Positions 8,169 to 16,995 of a DNA stretch of 64,000 nucleotides are shown here, piece by piece. Every line of letters begins with the position of its first letter. Position 1 is the stretch's first letter. Made by a program: the position numbers and the translations under genes. The notes beneath the pieces are model-generated. The model searched no databases. It had not been told where the DNA came from and saw only the letters and a program-made list of their open reading frames with translations. Source of the stretch: Streptomyces rugosispiralis (GTDB lineage Bacteria > Actinomycetota > Actinomycetes > Streptomycetales > Streptomycetaceae); assembly GCF_024505145.1 (NCBI RefSeq), contig NZ_JANIAA010000005.1, positions 360,531 through 424,530 on the forward strand, in the 5' to 3' direction.

Positions 8169-9904
8169 GCACGCGACGGAGCACCCGCAAGCGCCCCGAC
8201 GAGCTGCGCAGCCACCAGTGGTACGGCACCGACGGCCTGCGCTCCTTCAGCCACCGGGCCCGCACCCGCCAGCTCGGCTATCTCCCCGAGGAGCACCTGG
8301 GCAAGCCGGTCATCGCGATCCTCAACACCTGGAGCGACATCAACCCCTGCCATGTGCACCTGCGCGACCGCGCCCAGGCGGTCAAGCGCGGGGTCTGGCA
8401 GGCGGGCGGCTTCCCGCTGGAGTTCCCGGTCTCCACGCTCTCCGAGACCTTCCAGAAGCCCACCCCCATGCTCTACCGCAACCTCCTCGCCATGGAGACC
8501 GAGGAGCTGCTCCGCTCGTACCCGGTCGACGGCGCCGTGCTGCTGGGCGGCTGCGACAAGTCCACCCCGGCGCTGCTGATGGGCGCGGCCAGCGCCGACC
8601 TCCCGGCGGTCTTCGTCCCGGCCGGGCCGATGCTGCCGGGGCACTGGCGCGACGAGGTGCTGGGCTCGGGCACCGATATGTGGAAGTACTGGGACGACAA
8701 GCGGGCCGGGCTGATCGGCGACTGCGAGATCTCCGAGCTGGAGCGGGGGCTGGCCCGCTCGCCCGGCCACTGCATGACGATGGGCACCGCCTCCACGCTG
8801 ACGGCCGCCGCCGAGGCGCTGGGCGTGACCGTGCCCGGCGCCTCGTCCATCCCGGCCGTGGACTCCGGACACGACCGGATGGCCGCCGCCTCCGGGTTAC
8901 GCGTGGTCGAGCTGGCCTGGCGGGATCTCAGGCTCTCGGAGCTCCTCACCCGGGAGGCGTACGAGGACGCGGTCGCGACCGTGCTCGCCCTCGGCGGCTC
9001 CACCAACGCGGTGATCCATCTGATCGCCATGGCGGGCCGGTCCGGGGTCCGGCTGACCCTCGACGACTTCGACCGGATCGCCCGTACCGTCCCGGTGCTG
9101 GCCGATCTGCGGCCCGGCGGCCGGTACTTGATGGAGGACTTCCACTTCGCGGGCGGCCTCCCGGGCTTCCTCTCCCGGCTGACGGACGTCCTGCACCTGG
9201 ACCGCCCCACCGTCGCCCACCCCACACTGCGCGAACAGCTCGCCGGCGCCCTGGTGCACAACCCCGAGGTGATCCGGGACCGCGACCGCCCGCTGGCGGA
9301 GGAGGGCGGAGTGGCGGTGCTGCGCGGCAATCTGTGCCCCGACGGCGCCGTCATCAAGCACATCGCGGCCGAGCCCCGGCTGCTGAAACACAGCGGCCCG
9401 GCCGTGGTCTTCGACGACTACCGGACGATGCAGGCCACCATCAACGACCCCGGTCTCGGCATCACCGAGGACAGCGTCCTGGTGCTGCGCAACGCGGGTC
9501 CGCTCGGCGGCCCCGGAATGCCCGAGTACGGGATGCTGCCGATCCCCGACCATCTGCTCAAGCAGGGGGTGCGGGACATGGTGCGGATCTCCGACGCCCG
9601 GATGAGCGGCACCAGTTACGGGGCCTGTGTGCTGCACATCGCGCCCGAGTCGTATGTCGGCGGCCCGCTCGCGCTCGTCCGCGACGGCGATCCGATCACC
9701 CTCGACGTCGCGGCGCGGGTGCTGCGGCTCGAGGTGGACGACGCCGAGCTGGCACGGCGCCGGGCGCGCTGGACGGCCCCGCCGCCCCGCTACGAGCGCG
9801 GCTACGGCGCGCTCTACCAGGAGCAGATGACCCAGGCCGACACCGGCTGCGACTTCCGCTTCCTGGCCCGCCCGGGAGCGGTGCCCGAACCCTACGCGGG
9901 CTGA
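8165..9904 (+). CDS. IlvD/Edd family aldonate dehydratase (L-arabinonate/D-xylonate dehydratase-like), TTA-containing
   Basis: A 579-residue dehydratase that would convert a sugar aldonate to its 2-keto-3-deoxy acid. The three iron-sulfur cluster cysteines of the sugar-acid branch are visible: C62 (DINPCHVH), C130 ([11 protein letters not shown]) and C203 ([12 protein letters not shown]). Length matches L-arabinonate dehydratases (about 575-580), and the N-terminal [16 protein letters not shown] block is typical of that branch rather than of IlvD proper. Leu245 is encoded by TTA (8897-8899), so translation should depend on the developmental bldA tRNA. Start chosen from the ATGA overlap with the upstream gene. 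Confidence 0.85.
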   Translation: MSTRRSTRKRPDELRSHQWYGTDGLRSFSHRARTRQLGYLPEEHLGKPVIAILNTWSDINPCHVHLRDRAQAVKRGVWQAGGFPLEFPVSTLSETFQKPTPMLYRNLLAMETEELLRSYPVDGAVLLGGCDKSTPALLMGAASADLPAVFVPAGPMLPGHWRDEVLGSGTDMWKYWDDKRAGLIGDCEISELERGLARSPGHCMTMGTASTLTAAAEALGVTVPGASSIPAVDSGHDRMAAASGLRVVELAWRDLRLSELLTREAYEDAVATVLALGGSTNAVIHLIAMAGRSGVRLTLDDFDRIARTVPVLADLRPGGRYLMEDFHFAGGLPGFLSRLTDVLHLDRPTVAHPTLREQLAGALVHNPEVIRDRDRPLAEEGGVAVLRGNLCPDGAVIKHIAAEPRLLKHSGPAVVFDDYRTMQATINDPGLGITEDSVLVLRNAGPLGGPGMPEYGMLPIPDHLLKQGVRDMVRISDARMSGTSYGACVLHIAPESYVGGPLALVRDGDPITLDVAARVLRLEVDDAELARRRARWTAPPPRYERGYGALYQEQMTQADTGCDFRFLARPGAVPEPYAG

Positions 9905-9926
9905 CGCCACCTCCCGGCACGAAAAT

Positions 9927-9982
9927 TTTTGTACGAGATACCGAACGGCATTCGGTAAGCGCTTCACGGAAGCGCTTCACCA
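9927..9982 (+). promoter_or_regulatory. Palindromic operator cluster upstream of the ABC permease genes
   Basis: Between the dehydratase and the first permease, ACCGAA-N5-TTCGGT (9940-9956) is an inverted repeat. It is followed at once by two AAGCGCTT palindromes (9957-9964 and 9970-9977) in 13-base direct repeat. AAGCGCTT is the usual core of LacI/CcpA-family operators. An AT-rich patch (AAAATTTTTGTAC) precedes them. This suggests separate control of the transporter part of the cluster by a LacI-type regulator not encoded in the window. Confidence 0.5.
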
Positions 9983-10038
9983 GACCCTGCCACTCCGAGA
10001 CCGTCCGCCCCCGCACCCCTGAGAACGGAGAAGCAGTC

Positions 10039-10965
10039 ATGGCCCACGCCGTGGCGAAACCACCCCGGGTCACCCGGCGCCGTACGGGAGGACCGGCCCG
10101 CCGCCTCCCGTATCTGCTGATCGCCCCCGCCGGGCTGCTGATGCTGGGCTTCATCGCCTATCCGATGCTCAGCGTCCTCTACTACAGCCTGCGGAACTAC
10201 AACGTCACCAAGCCCTGGCGGAACGGCTACGCGGGCCTGGACAACTTCACCCGGATCTTCACCGACGACCCGCAGTTCTGGGACACCCTCGTCTTCAGCG
10301 GCAAATGGGTCGTCACCGAGGTACTGCTGCAGCTCCTGCTCGGCCTCGCGCTCGCCCTGCTGGTGAACCAGACCTTCCTCGGCCGCGGGCTCGCCCGCGC
10401 CCTGGTCTTCTCGCCCTGGGCCGTGTCCGGGGTGCTGACCACCACCATCTGGATGCTGCTCTACAACCCCTCGACCGGCATCAGCCGCTATCTCGCGGAC
10501 GCGGGGATCGGCACCTACGGCACCTCGGTGCTCTCCGACACCGGGACCGTCTTCTGGGCCGCCGTCGTCGCCGAACTCTGGCGCGGCGTCCCGTTCTTCG
10601 CGATCCTCCTCCTCGCCGACCTCCAGTCCATCCCCAGGGACCTCTACGAGGCGGCCTCGGTCGACGGCGCCGGCCGGGCGCGGCGGTTCCTCCACATCAC
10701 CCTGCCGCACCTGAAGGACGCGATCGTCCTCTCCACGCTGCTGCGCGGCGTCTGGGAGTTCAACAACGTCGATCTGCTCTACACCCTCACCGGCGGCGGA
10801 CCGGCCGGGCAGACCACCACCCTCCCGCTGTACGTCGCCAACACCGGGATCAACGGCCATGACTTCGGCTACGCCTCCGCACTGACCACCGTCGCCTTCG
10901 TGATCCTCCTCTTCTGCTCGATCCTCTATCTGCGCCTGAGCAAGTTCGGAGGCGAGGCCAAGTGA
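10039..10965 (+). CDS. Sugar ABC transporter permease, MalF/UgpA type
   Basis: A 308-residue inner-membrane permease with six predicted helices, starting at RLPYLLIAPAGLLMLGFIAY. The cytoplasmic EAA loop that docks the ATPase reads EAASVDGAGRARRFLHITLP (about residues 216-235), as in the carbohydrate uptake transporter-1 family. It pairs with the next permease and the lipoprotein at 14.4 kb. No ATPase gene is nearby, and Streptomyces sugar importers often share the MsiK ATPase, so that is the likely partner (inference). ATG start after GGAGAAGCAGTC. Confidence 0.92.
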   Translation: MAHAVAKPPRVTRRRTGGPARRLPYLLIAPAGLLMLGFIAYPMLSVLYYSLRNYNVTKPWRNGYAGLDNFTRIFTDDPQFWDTLVFSGKWVVTEVLLQLLLGLALALLVNQTFLGRGLARALVFSPWAVSGVLTTTIWMLLYNPSTGISRYLADAGIGTYGTSVLSDTGTVFWAAVVAELWRGVPFFAILLLADLQSIPRDLYEAASVDGAGRARRFLHITLPHLKDAIVLSTLLRGVWEFNNVDLLYTLTGGGPAGQTTTLPLYVANTGINGHDFGYASALTTVAFVILLFCSILYLRLSKFGGEAK

Positions 10966-11858
10966 CCACCGCACTCGCCGAGCAGGGCACCCTGCCCGCC
11001 GCGGCCACCCCGCCGCCCACCGCCCGCGGCAGGCGCCGGCGCGGGTCCGACCAGGGTGTGCCGCGCTGGCAGATCTATCTGCCGCTGGGCCTGTATCTGC
11101 TGTTCACCCTCGTCCCCTTCTACTGGATGCTGCTGTTCGCGCTGCGCCCCGCGGGCTCGAACGCGCTGGTGCCCTGGCCGGTCACCGGTGAGCACTTCCA
11201 GAAGGTCTGGAACGAGCGCAGCTTCGGGATCTTCTTCCAGAACAGCATGATCGTCGGCGTCGCCTCGCTGGTGATGACGACGGCGGTCGCGCTGGCCGGG
11301 GGCTACGCCCTCGCCCGCTTCGAGTTCCGGATCAAAAAGGGCTTCATGCTGGCGCTGCTGGCCTCGCAGTTCATCCCCGGCGCGCTGATGCTGGTACCGC
11401 TCTTCGAGATCTTCAAGAACCTGCAGATGATCAACTCGCTGGGGAGCGTGGTCATCGCGGAGACGGTCTTCCAACTGCCCCTGTCGATCATCCTCATCAG
11501 CGGCTTCATCAAGAACGTGCCGGTGTCGCTCGAGGAGCAGGCGTGGGTCGACGGCTGCGGCCGCTTCCGGGCCTTCTGCGCGGTGGTGCTGCCGCTGCTG
11601 CGCCCCGGGCTGATCGCGGTCGGCTCCTTCGCCTTCGTACACAGCTGGAACCACTTCCTGTTCGCGCTGATGTTCCTCAGCTCCCAGGACAAGCAGACGA
11701 TCCCGGTCGGCCTCAACACCCTCATCGGGGCGGACAGCGTCGACCTGGGCGCGCTCGCGGCGGGCGGGGTGATCGCCGCGGTGCCCGTCGTCATCGTTTT
11801 CGCCTTCATCCAGAAGTGGCTGATCACCGGCTTCAGCGCGGGGGCGGTCAAGGGTTAG
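10962..11858 (+). CDS. Sugar ABC transporter permease, MalG type
   Basis: A 298-residue second permease of the same importer. After a Pro/Arg-rich cytoplasmic N-terminus come helices beginning IYLPLGLYLLFTLVPFYWML, and an EAA-type loop (EEQAWVDGCGRFRAFCAVVLP). The segment AGGYALARFEFRIKKG is typical of MalG-class proteins. The GTG start overlaps the stop of the first permease (GTGA), implying translational coupling. Confidence 0.92.
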   Translation: MTTALAEQGTLPAAATPPPTARGRRRRGSDQGVPRWQIYLPLGLYLLFTLVPFYWMLLFALRPAGSNALVPWPVTGEHFQKVWNERSFGIFFQNSMIVGVASLVMTTAVALAGGYALARFEFRIKKGFMLALLASQFIPGALMLVPLFEIFKNLQMINSLGSVVIAETVFQLPLSIILISGFIKNVPVSLEEQAWVDGCGRFRAFCAVVLPLLRPGLIAVGSFAFVHSWNHFLFALMFLSSQDKQTIPVGLNTLIGADSVDLGALAAGGVIAAVPVVIVFAFIQKWLITGFSAGAVKG

Positions 11859-11952
11859 GGGCGTCCGGTGGCACGCGTACGCCTGCGGCGGGCCGCTCCC
11901 CTCCCCGCCCCTTCCCTCAACTGGGGCTCCGTCCCAGACCCCGCTCCTCAAA

Positions 11953-11985
11953 CTCCCCCAGCTACCGCCGGGAGGTGCCCCCTGG
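11953..11985. repeat. CTACCGC(C/T)GGGAGGTGCCCCC repeat, copy 1, within a 314-base gap
   Basis: The gap 11859-12172 holds no gene of normal size. It contains the CCCAGCTACCGCCGGGAGGTGCCCCC core seen again at 14231-14263, 36490-36519 and 53379-53405, here flanked by GGGGCTCCGTCCCAGACCCC and its inverse GGGGCTCCGCTCCAGACCC-like blocks, so the whole patch can fold into a long hairpin. It is a dispersed intergenic repeat, not a coding feature. Confidence 0.7.
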
Positions 11986-12137
11986 AGGGGCAGGAAGGCG
12001 GGGCTCCGCTCCAGACCCAGGGGTCCAGGGGCGGAGTCCCCGGCAGCGGGAAGGGGCGGGGAGGGGAAAGCCGCGCCGACGCTCATCCCGGCGGCGGCTG
12101 GACGGAGCACATCTCTCACGGACAAGGAGGTCCGAAG

Positions 12138-12176
12138 ATGCGCATGGTGCGCCCCCAGAGAGGGGGATTCCGGTGA
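12138..12176 (+). CDS. 12-codon leader ORF coupled to the Gfo/Idh gene
   Basis: ATG at 12138 has an ideal ribosome site, AAGGAGG at 12123-12129 with 8 bases between, and opens a 12-codon frame, MRMVRPQRGGFR. Its TGA overlaps the GTG of the next gene (CGGTGATA). The next gene's own upstream sequence is weaker, so ribosomes finishing this mini-ORF could reinitiate on it. This may be real translational coupling or a leader peptide, but so short a frame could also arise by chance. Confidence 0.4.
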   Translation: MRMVRPQRGGFR

Positions 12177-13339
12177 TACCTCTCGTCCTCGCGGGCGCCC
12201 GCGGGCACGGGCGCCGCCATCTGGACAACATCCGGCGGCTGACCGCCGAGGGAAAGGTCCGCCTCGCCGGGGTGTGCGAACTCGCGCCGCTCACCCGGGA
12301 GGAACTGGGCGACGGGCTCGGCGAGCCCGAGCAGTCCGCCGACCTCGCCGGGCTCGTGACCCGCACCGGCGCCCGGATCGCCGTCGTCTGCACCCCGATC
12401 CACACCCACGCCGACCTCGCCCTCGCCGCCGCCGAACGCGGTGCGCACCTTCTGCTGGAGAAGCCGCCCACCCCCTCGTACGCCGAATTCACCCGGTTGA
12501 GCGAAGGGCTGCGCGGATACGGAACCGCCTGCCAGATCGGCTTCCAGTCGCACGGCTCCCACGCCCTGCCCGCCATCCGGAAGCTCGTCGCGGACGGCCG
12601 CATAGGGGCGATCCGCGGCATCGGCGCGGCCGGGGCATGGGCCCGCGACGAGGACTACTACACCCGCGCCCCCTGGGCCGGACACCGCACGCTCGACGGC
12701 CGCGACGTCGTGGACGGCGTCCTGACCAACCCCCTCGCCCACGCCATCGCCACCGCCCTGCACCTCGCCGACGCCGAGCGGGCCGAGGACGTGGCCGGTA
12801 TCGAGCTGGAGCTGTACCGGGCCAACGCCATCGAGGCCGACGACACCTCCTGCGTACGGCTCCGCACCACCCGCGGCACCACCGTGGCCGCCGCCGTCAC
12901 CCTGTGCGCGGAGGAGCCCGGCGAACCGTATGTGGTCGTCCACGGCGACCGGGGCCGGATCACCTTCTGGTACAAGCTGGACCGGGTCCGTGTCGAACGC
13001 GACGGAGCGCCGCCCGAGACCACCGGCCACGGGCGCACCGATCTGCTGGACAACCTCGTCGCGCATCTGCGCGACGGCACCGAACTGCTCGTTCCCCCGG
13101 ACCGCACCGGCGCGTTCATGCGCGTCGTCGAGGCGGTCCGCACCGCCCCCGCACCGGTCCCGCTGCCCGCCGACGCCTGGCGCACCGAGCCCGGTGCGGG
13201 CGTCACCCCGCGAGCGGTCCAGCGGCGCGTGGTGACCGGCATCGACCGACTGGTCACCGCCGGCGCCGAGCGCCTCGCCCTGTACTCCGAACTGCGCGCC
13301 CCCTGGGCCGCTCCCCCCACGGAGGTCCCGCACCCATGA
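12173..13339 (+). CDS. Gfo/Idh/MocA family oxidoreductase
   Basis: A 388-residue NAD(P)-dependent sugar dehydrogenase-like protein. The N-terminal Rossmann fold starts IPLVLAGARGHGRRHLDNIRR, the cofactor strand reads VVCTPIHTHADLALAAAERGAHLLLEKPPTPS (EKP motif), and a C-terminal alpha/beta domain follows. Length and motifs are normal for the family. The substrate is not identifiable, but the setting with a PmoA-like protein and sugar importer is common for carbohydrate catabolism clusters. The GTG start at 12173 is the only good start before the Rossmann strand. It overlaps the following gene by ATGA. Confidence 0.82.
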   Translation: MIPLVLAGARGHGRRHLDNIRRLTAEGKVRLAGVCELAPLTREELGDGLGEPEQSADLAGLVTRTGARIAVVCTPIHTHADLALAAAERGAHLLLEKPPTPSYAEFTRLSEGLRGYGTACQIGFQSHGSHALPAIRKLVADGRIGAIRGIGAAGAWARDEDYYTRAPWAGHRTLDGRDVVDGVLTNPLAHAIATALHLADAERAEDVAGIELELYRANAIEADDTSCVRLRTTRGTTVAAAVTLCAEEPGEPYVVVHGDRGRITFWYKLDRVRVERDGAPPETTGHGRTDLLDNLVAHLRDGTELLVPPDRTGAFMRVVEAVRTAPAPVPLPADAWRTEPGAGVTPRAVQRRVVTGIDRLVTAGAERLALYSELRAPWAAPPTEVPHP

Positions 13340-14208
13340 CACCCCTGACCCCGTCGAACCCGCTCACTCCCTCCACCCCGCTCACCCCCTCCCTCACCCG
13401 CCGTCCCCCGTGCACCCTGCTGCGCCATGAGCACCGGGTCGTCGGGACGTATGTGCACCGCCCCGAACTGCCGGGCACGGTCGCGCCGCGCCCGTATCTG
13501 CACCCCGTGCGCACCCTCGGCGGTGTCACCGTCACCGGGCTGCGGCCCGCCGAGGATCCGGCCCACCTGGGGGTGTCCATGGCCATCCCGGAGGTGGCCG
13601 GATGGAACTTCCGGGGTGGTCCGGGCCGACCGGACCACCGGGGCGGCCAGCGCCATCTCAGCTGGCTGCTGCGCGACCCCGACGGGTTCGTGGAAGAGCT
13701 GTCGTGGACGGCCGGTGGGCGGCAACTGCTGCTGGAGCGGCGCACGGTGGCCGTACGGACCCTCGGAACGGAGTGCTGGGCGCTGGACTTCACCTCGGCC
13801 CTGACCAATGTGACGGGCGAGGAGATCGCCCTCGGCGGGGCGGGGCACGCGGGCGGCTTCTTCTGGCGCGTCCCCCGGCGCCCCGAGCCCGCGCAGGTCT
13901 TCAGCGCCGACGGCGAGGGCGAGGCGGCGGTGCACGGACGGCCCGCGGACTGGCTGGCGCTGGCCACCGACGACTGGACGCTGGTCTTCGTCGGCGCGAC
14001 CGGCGCCACCCGGGCCGACCCGTGGTGGGTACGCACCGGTGACCACCCGGGCGTCGGCTCGGCCCTCACCTGGCAGTGCCCCCTGCCCATAGCCCCAGCC
14101 GACACGGTCACCCGCCGCATAGTCACCGCGATAGCCGATACGCGCCTCCCCCGCCCGGAGGCAGCCCGCATAGCGAGCCAGCTCTCCGACAAGGGCGCGG
14201 CCGTATGA
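13336..14208 (+). CDS. PmoA-like family protein (DUF6807)
   Basis: A 290-residue protein resembling the family annotated as PmoA or DUF6807, which despite the name is not a methane monooxygenase and is usually found beside Gfo/Idh oxidoreductases and sugar importers. Visible blocks are TYVHRPELPGTVAPRPYLHPVRTLGG, DHRGGQRHLSW and GHAGGFFWRVP. The first 30 residues are a low-complexity Thr/Pro/Leu repeat (TPLTPS units) produced by a short DNA repeat, so translation could start later. Function is unknown, probably sugar-related. Confidence 0.65.
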   Translation: MTPLTPSNPLTPSTPLTPSLTRRPPCTLLRHEHRVVGTYVHRPELPGTVAPRPYLHPVRTLGGVTVTGLRPAEDPAHLGVSMAIPEVAGWNFRGGPGRPDHRGGQRHLSWLLRDPDGFVEELSWTAGGRQLLLERRTVAVRTLGTECWALDFTSALTNVTGEEIALGGAGHAGGFFWRVPRRPEPAQVFSADGEGEAAVHGRPADWLALATDDWTLVFVGATGATRADPWWVRTGDHPGVGSALTWQCPLPIAPADTVTRRIVTAIADTRLPRPEAARIASQLSDKGAAV

Positions 14209-14213
14209 ACACA

Positions 14214-14284
14214 GGTTGTGCCCACCCGTCCCTCCCCCGGCTACCGCCGGGAGGTGCCCCCTGGCGGGACGGGTGGGCACAACC
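14214..14284. terminator. 19-bp perfect hairpin containing repeat copy 2
   Basis: GGTTGTGCCCACCCGTCCC (14214-14232) is exactly complementary to 14266-14284. The loop contains the CTACCGCCGGGAGGTGCCCCC core of the dispersed repeat. There is no T-tract, so it could act as a rho-independent-like stop, an mRNA stability element or simply a repeat insertion. It lies between the catabolic genes and the binding-protein gene, where it could lower or separate expression. Confidence 0.6.
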
Positions 14285-14377
14285 GACCCGCACACGGCCA
14301 CGGGCCTCAGCCAAGACGGCGCGACCCAAGCGACCGGCAACCGCAAGGAAACCCACAAAAGAGATGGACAGCTACCC

Positions 14378-15727
14378 ATGAACCCACGCACCCGCAGAAC
14401 CGCAGCCGCCCTGGCCACAGCCCTCACCCTCGCCCTGACCGCCACCGCTTGCGGCGACGACGGCTCGACCACCGGCGAGGAGGGCTCCGGCAAGGGCACC
14501 ATCACCTTCTGGGACAACAACGGCGGCCCCCGCACCAAGATCTGGAAGCAGATCATCGCCAAGTTCGAGGACAAGAACCCCGACATCACGGTCAAGTACG
14601 TCCCGATCCCGATCGCCAACGTGCAGTCGAAGTACGACACCGCCATCCAGAGCGGTGGCGACAGCCTGCCCGACGTAGGCGGTGTGGGCACCGCGTATCT
14701 GGCCAATCTGGTCGCCCAGGGCGCCCTCGACCCCGTGACCGACCGCATCGGCGACAGCGCCCTCAAGGGCAAGCTGATCAAGAACATGGTCGAGAGCGTC
14801 CGCGCGGCCGGAGGGGACGACAAGGAGCTGTTCTCCGTCCCGACCTCCGCCAACCAGGGCACCCTCTGGTACCGCACCGACCTCTTCAAGGCGGCGAAGC
14901 TGCCCGCGCCCGACAGCTGGGACAACTTCTACAAGGCCGCCGAGGAGCTGACCGACAGGGGCCGGAACAAGTTCGGCTTCACCCTGCGCGGCGGCGCGGG
15001 CTCGATCGCCCAGGCGCTGGACATGATGTACGCCCAGTCCGGCATCTCGTCCTTCTGGAACGGCGAGGACGGCGGGGACGGCGACAAGACCACCCTCAAC
15101 GACCCGAAGAACGTCGCGGCGCTCGAGAAGTACATCGCCCTCTTCAAGAAGGTCACCCCCGCCGCGGACCTCAACAACGACTTCGCCAAGATGGTCGCCC
15201 AGTTCGACCAGGGCGACATCGGCATGCTCCAGCACAACCTCGGCAGCTATGTGGACCACGTACGGCTGCTCGGCAAGGACAAGATCGCGGGCATACCGCT
15301 GCCGCCGTCCCGGCAGGGCGCGGCGCGCACCATCGTCTCCAACCCGGTCGACGGCCTGGGGCTGTTCAAGGCGAGCAAGAACAAGGCGGCGGCCTGGAGG
15401 TTCATCGAGTTCGCGGCCTCCCCGGAGATGAACAGCCTCTGGAACGAGGACGTCGGCGCCATCCCCGCCAACGTCGGCGCCGCGGACGACGACTGGATCA
15501 CCGAGGCCCCGCCGACCAAGGCCGCGCTGGAGTCGCTCAACGATCCGCGGACCAAGGTCGTCCAACTGCCGTACTACCTCCCGGACTGGAACAACATCAG
15601 CAAGGCCGACAACGAGCCCAGCTTCCAGAAGGTGCTGCTCGGCAAGATGACCGCCAAGGCGTTCTGCGACAAGGTCGCGAAGGAGCTCAACGCGGCGCAG
15701 GCGGACTGGAAGAAGCACCGGAGCTAG
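14378..15727 (+). CDS. Extracellular sugar-binding lipoprotein of the ABC importer
   Basis: A 449-residue solute-binding protein. The signal peptide MNPRTRRTAAALATALTLAL ends in a lipobox with its Cys at TATACGDD, so the mature protein is a membrane-anchored lipoprotein. The fold pattern ITFWDNNGGPRTKIWKQIIAKFE is that of CUT1 family binding proteins. It is presumably the partner of the two permeases at 10.0-11.9 kb. The ligand is likely the same sugar or sugar acid degraded by the operon. The ATG at 14378 is chosen because it begins the signal peptide. The longer open frame upstream runs through the hairpin. Confidence 0.92.
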   Translation: MNPRTRRTAAALATALTLALTATACGDDGSTTGEEGSGKGTITFWDNNGGPRTKIWKQIIAKFEDKNPDITVKYVPIPIANVQSKYDTAIQSGGDSLPDVGGVGTAYLANLVAQGALDPVTDRIGDSALKGKLIKNMVESVRAAGGDDKELFSVPTSANQGTLWYRTDLFKAAKLPAPDSWDNFYKAAEELTDRGRNKFGFTLRGGAGSIAQALDMMYAQSGISSFWNGEDGGDGDKTTLNDPKNVAALEKYIALFKKVTPAADLNNDFAKMVAQFDQGDIGMLQHNLGSYVDHVRLLGKDKIAGIPLPPSRQGAARTIVSNPVDGLGLFKASKNKAAAWRFIEFAASPEMNSLWNEDVGAIPANVGAADDDWITEAPPTKAALESLNDPRTKVVQLPYYLPDWNNISKADNEPSFQKVLLGKMTAKAFCDKVAKELNAAQADWKKHRS

Positions 15728-15811
15728 CCGCCGGAGCCGGCCGAGCCCTCGAGCCCCGCGAGCCTTCTATGAACTCCGTGTATACCTGGGGTGTATAGTG
15801 CACGCAGCTTG

Positions 15812-15850
15812 TGCCGCCAACTTTACGTATTTGGGTGGACGTTGGCGGCA
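15812..15850. promoter_or_regulatory. 10-bp inverted repeat in the leader of the deacetylase gene
   Basis: TGCCGCCAAC (15812-15821) and GTTGGCGGCA (15841-15850) form a perfect 10-base stem with a 19-base AT-richer loop, about 40 bases before the ATG. GTATAC and GTATAG boxes at 15779-15799 may be promoter elements. It could be an operator or a 5'-UTR hairpin. Confidence 0.4.
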
Positions 15851-15891
15851 TGGCGACCACTATTGGCAACAAGGGGACTTGGGGGACATCC

Positions 15892-16782
15892 ATGGGGCGA
15901 AAAGGTCGAATATCCGGGCTGGGCGTCAGTCTCGTCGGTGCCGTCTGCCTGACGCTGGGCCTCAGCGGCTGCGGCGCGTCGTACGACACCACCTCGCCGC
16001 GCAGCGCCCGGGAGCACGCGGCGTCGGACGCCGAGCACTCGACACCGGCCGCCTCCAAGCCGGATGTGCTCAAGAAGGGTGACGGGGCGAACGACGAGAA
16101 CGGTGCGAACGGCAAGGGCGGTGCGAACGGCAAGGACGGTGCGAACGGTAAGGACGGTACGAACGGCTCCGTCGACTGCGCCGTCGCCAAGTGCGTCGCC
16201 CTCACCTTCGACGCGGGCCCCAGCGACAACACGCCCCGGTTGCTGAAGATCCTCAAGCGCGAGAAGGCCCACGCGACCTTCTTCATGCTCGGCAAGAGGC
16301 ACATCGAACGCCACCCGGACCTGGTGCGCCGCATCGCGGACGAGGGGCATGAACTGGCCAATCACACCTGGTCGCACAAGATCCTGACCAAGACCGACTC
16401 CGACGAGGTCCGCACGGAGATCACCCGCGTCCAGACCGCCGTCAAGAAGCTCACCGGCCGTACGCCGCTGCTGATGCGCCCGCCGCAGGGGCGTACGGAC
16501 GAGCGGGTCTCCAAGATCTGCCGTGAGCTGGGCGTGGCGCAGGTGCTGTGGAGCGTGACGGCGAAGGACTACCAGACGAATGACTCCGCGCTGATCGAGA
16601 AGCGGGTGCTGGACCAGACGAAGCGCGACGGGATCATCCTGCTGCACGACATCTACAAGGGCACGGTGCCGGCCGTGCCGGGGATACTGGCGAAGCTGAA
16701 GAAGGAGGGCTACACGGTGGTGACGGTCTCCCAGCTGATGGCCCCGGCCGTCCCGGAACCGGGCAAGGTCTATCGCCCGTGA
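15892..16782 (+). CDS. Secreted polysaccharide deacetylase-family lipoprotein (NodB-like)
   Basis: A 296-residue protein. A lipoprotein signal (GVSLVGAVCLTLGLSGCG) is followed by a Gly/Asn/Lys repeat linker and a NodB domain (about residue 100 on). Motif 1 reads TFDAGP rather than TFDDGP, so the second Asp (a metal ligand) is Ala. The HxxxH metal motif is intact (NHTWSH), motif 3 is RPPQG and motif 5 is LLHDIYKG. It probably acts on cell-wall or plant polysaccharides outside the membrane. The Asp change may alter metal use, though TFDAGP occurs in some actinobacterial members. ATG 15892 is preferred to the upstream GTG because it opens the signal peptide. Confidence 0.82.
   Translation: MGRKGRISGLGVSLVGAVCLTLGLSGCGASYDTTSPRSAREHAASDAEHSTPAASKPDVLKKGDGANDENGANGKGGANGKDGANGKDGTNGSVDCAVAKCVALTFDAGPSDNTPRLLKILKREKAHATFFMLGKRHIERHPDLVRRIADEGHELANHTWSHKILTKTDSDEVRTEITRVQTAVKKLTGRTPLLMRPPQGRTDERVSKICRELGVAQVLWSVTAKDYQTNDSALIEKRVLDQTKRDGIILLHDIYKGTVPAVPGILAKLKKEGYTVVTVSQLMAPAVPEPGKVYRP
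16084..16167 (+). repeat. 18-bp in-frame tandem repeat encoding GANGKD units
   Basis: About four and two-thirds copies of an 18-base unit (GGTGCGAACGGCAAGGAC-like) encode a flexible (GANGKD)n linker between the lipid anchor and the NodB domain. Copy number probably varies between strains. Confidence 0.85.
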
Positions 16783-16995
16783 GGCAACAGACCGACACTA
16801 ACTCCGCCGTGTTCGAACATCCTCGGCCACAAAATGATCAAGAGTTGTCGCAAGCTATCGCAATGCGATCGGGATTTCGTAATCTAAGAATCCTCGGGAG
16901 CCCGGCAACCTAATCTGGACTGGCGGCAACTACGACATGGAGCGGGCCGGCCTGGATCCTCCGGCCCGTTCTCTCGACGCGGAACAGGAGTTGCC

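Noticed and set aside
8062..10038. Long plus-strand frame running through the dehydratase gene into the permease
   Set aside because: Only 10039-10965 codes (permease). The earlier part is the dehydratase gene read in another frame.
12658..14925. 755-residue minus-strand frame over the Gfo/Idh, PmoA and lipoprotein genes
   Set aside because: It spans three well-supported plus-strand genes and has an Arg/Ser-rich composition without motifs.
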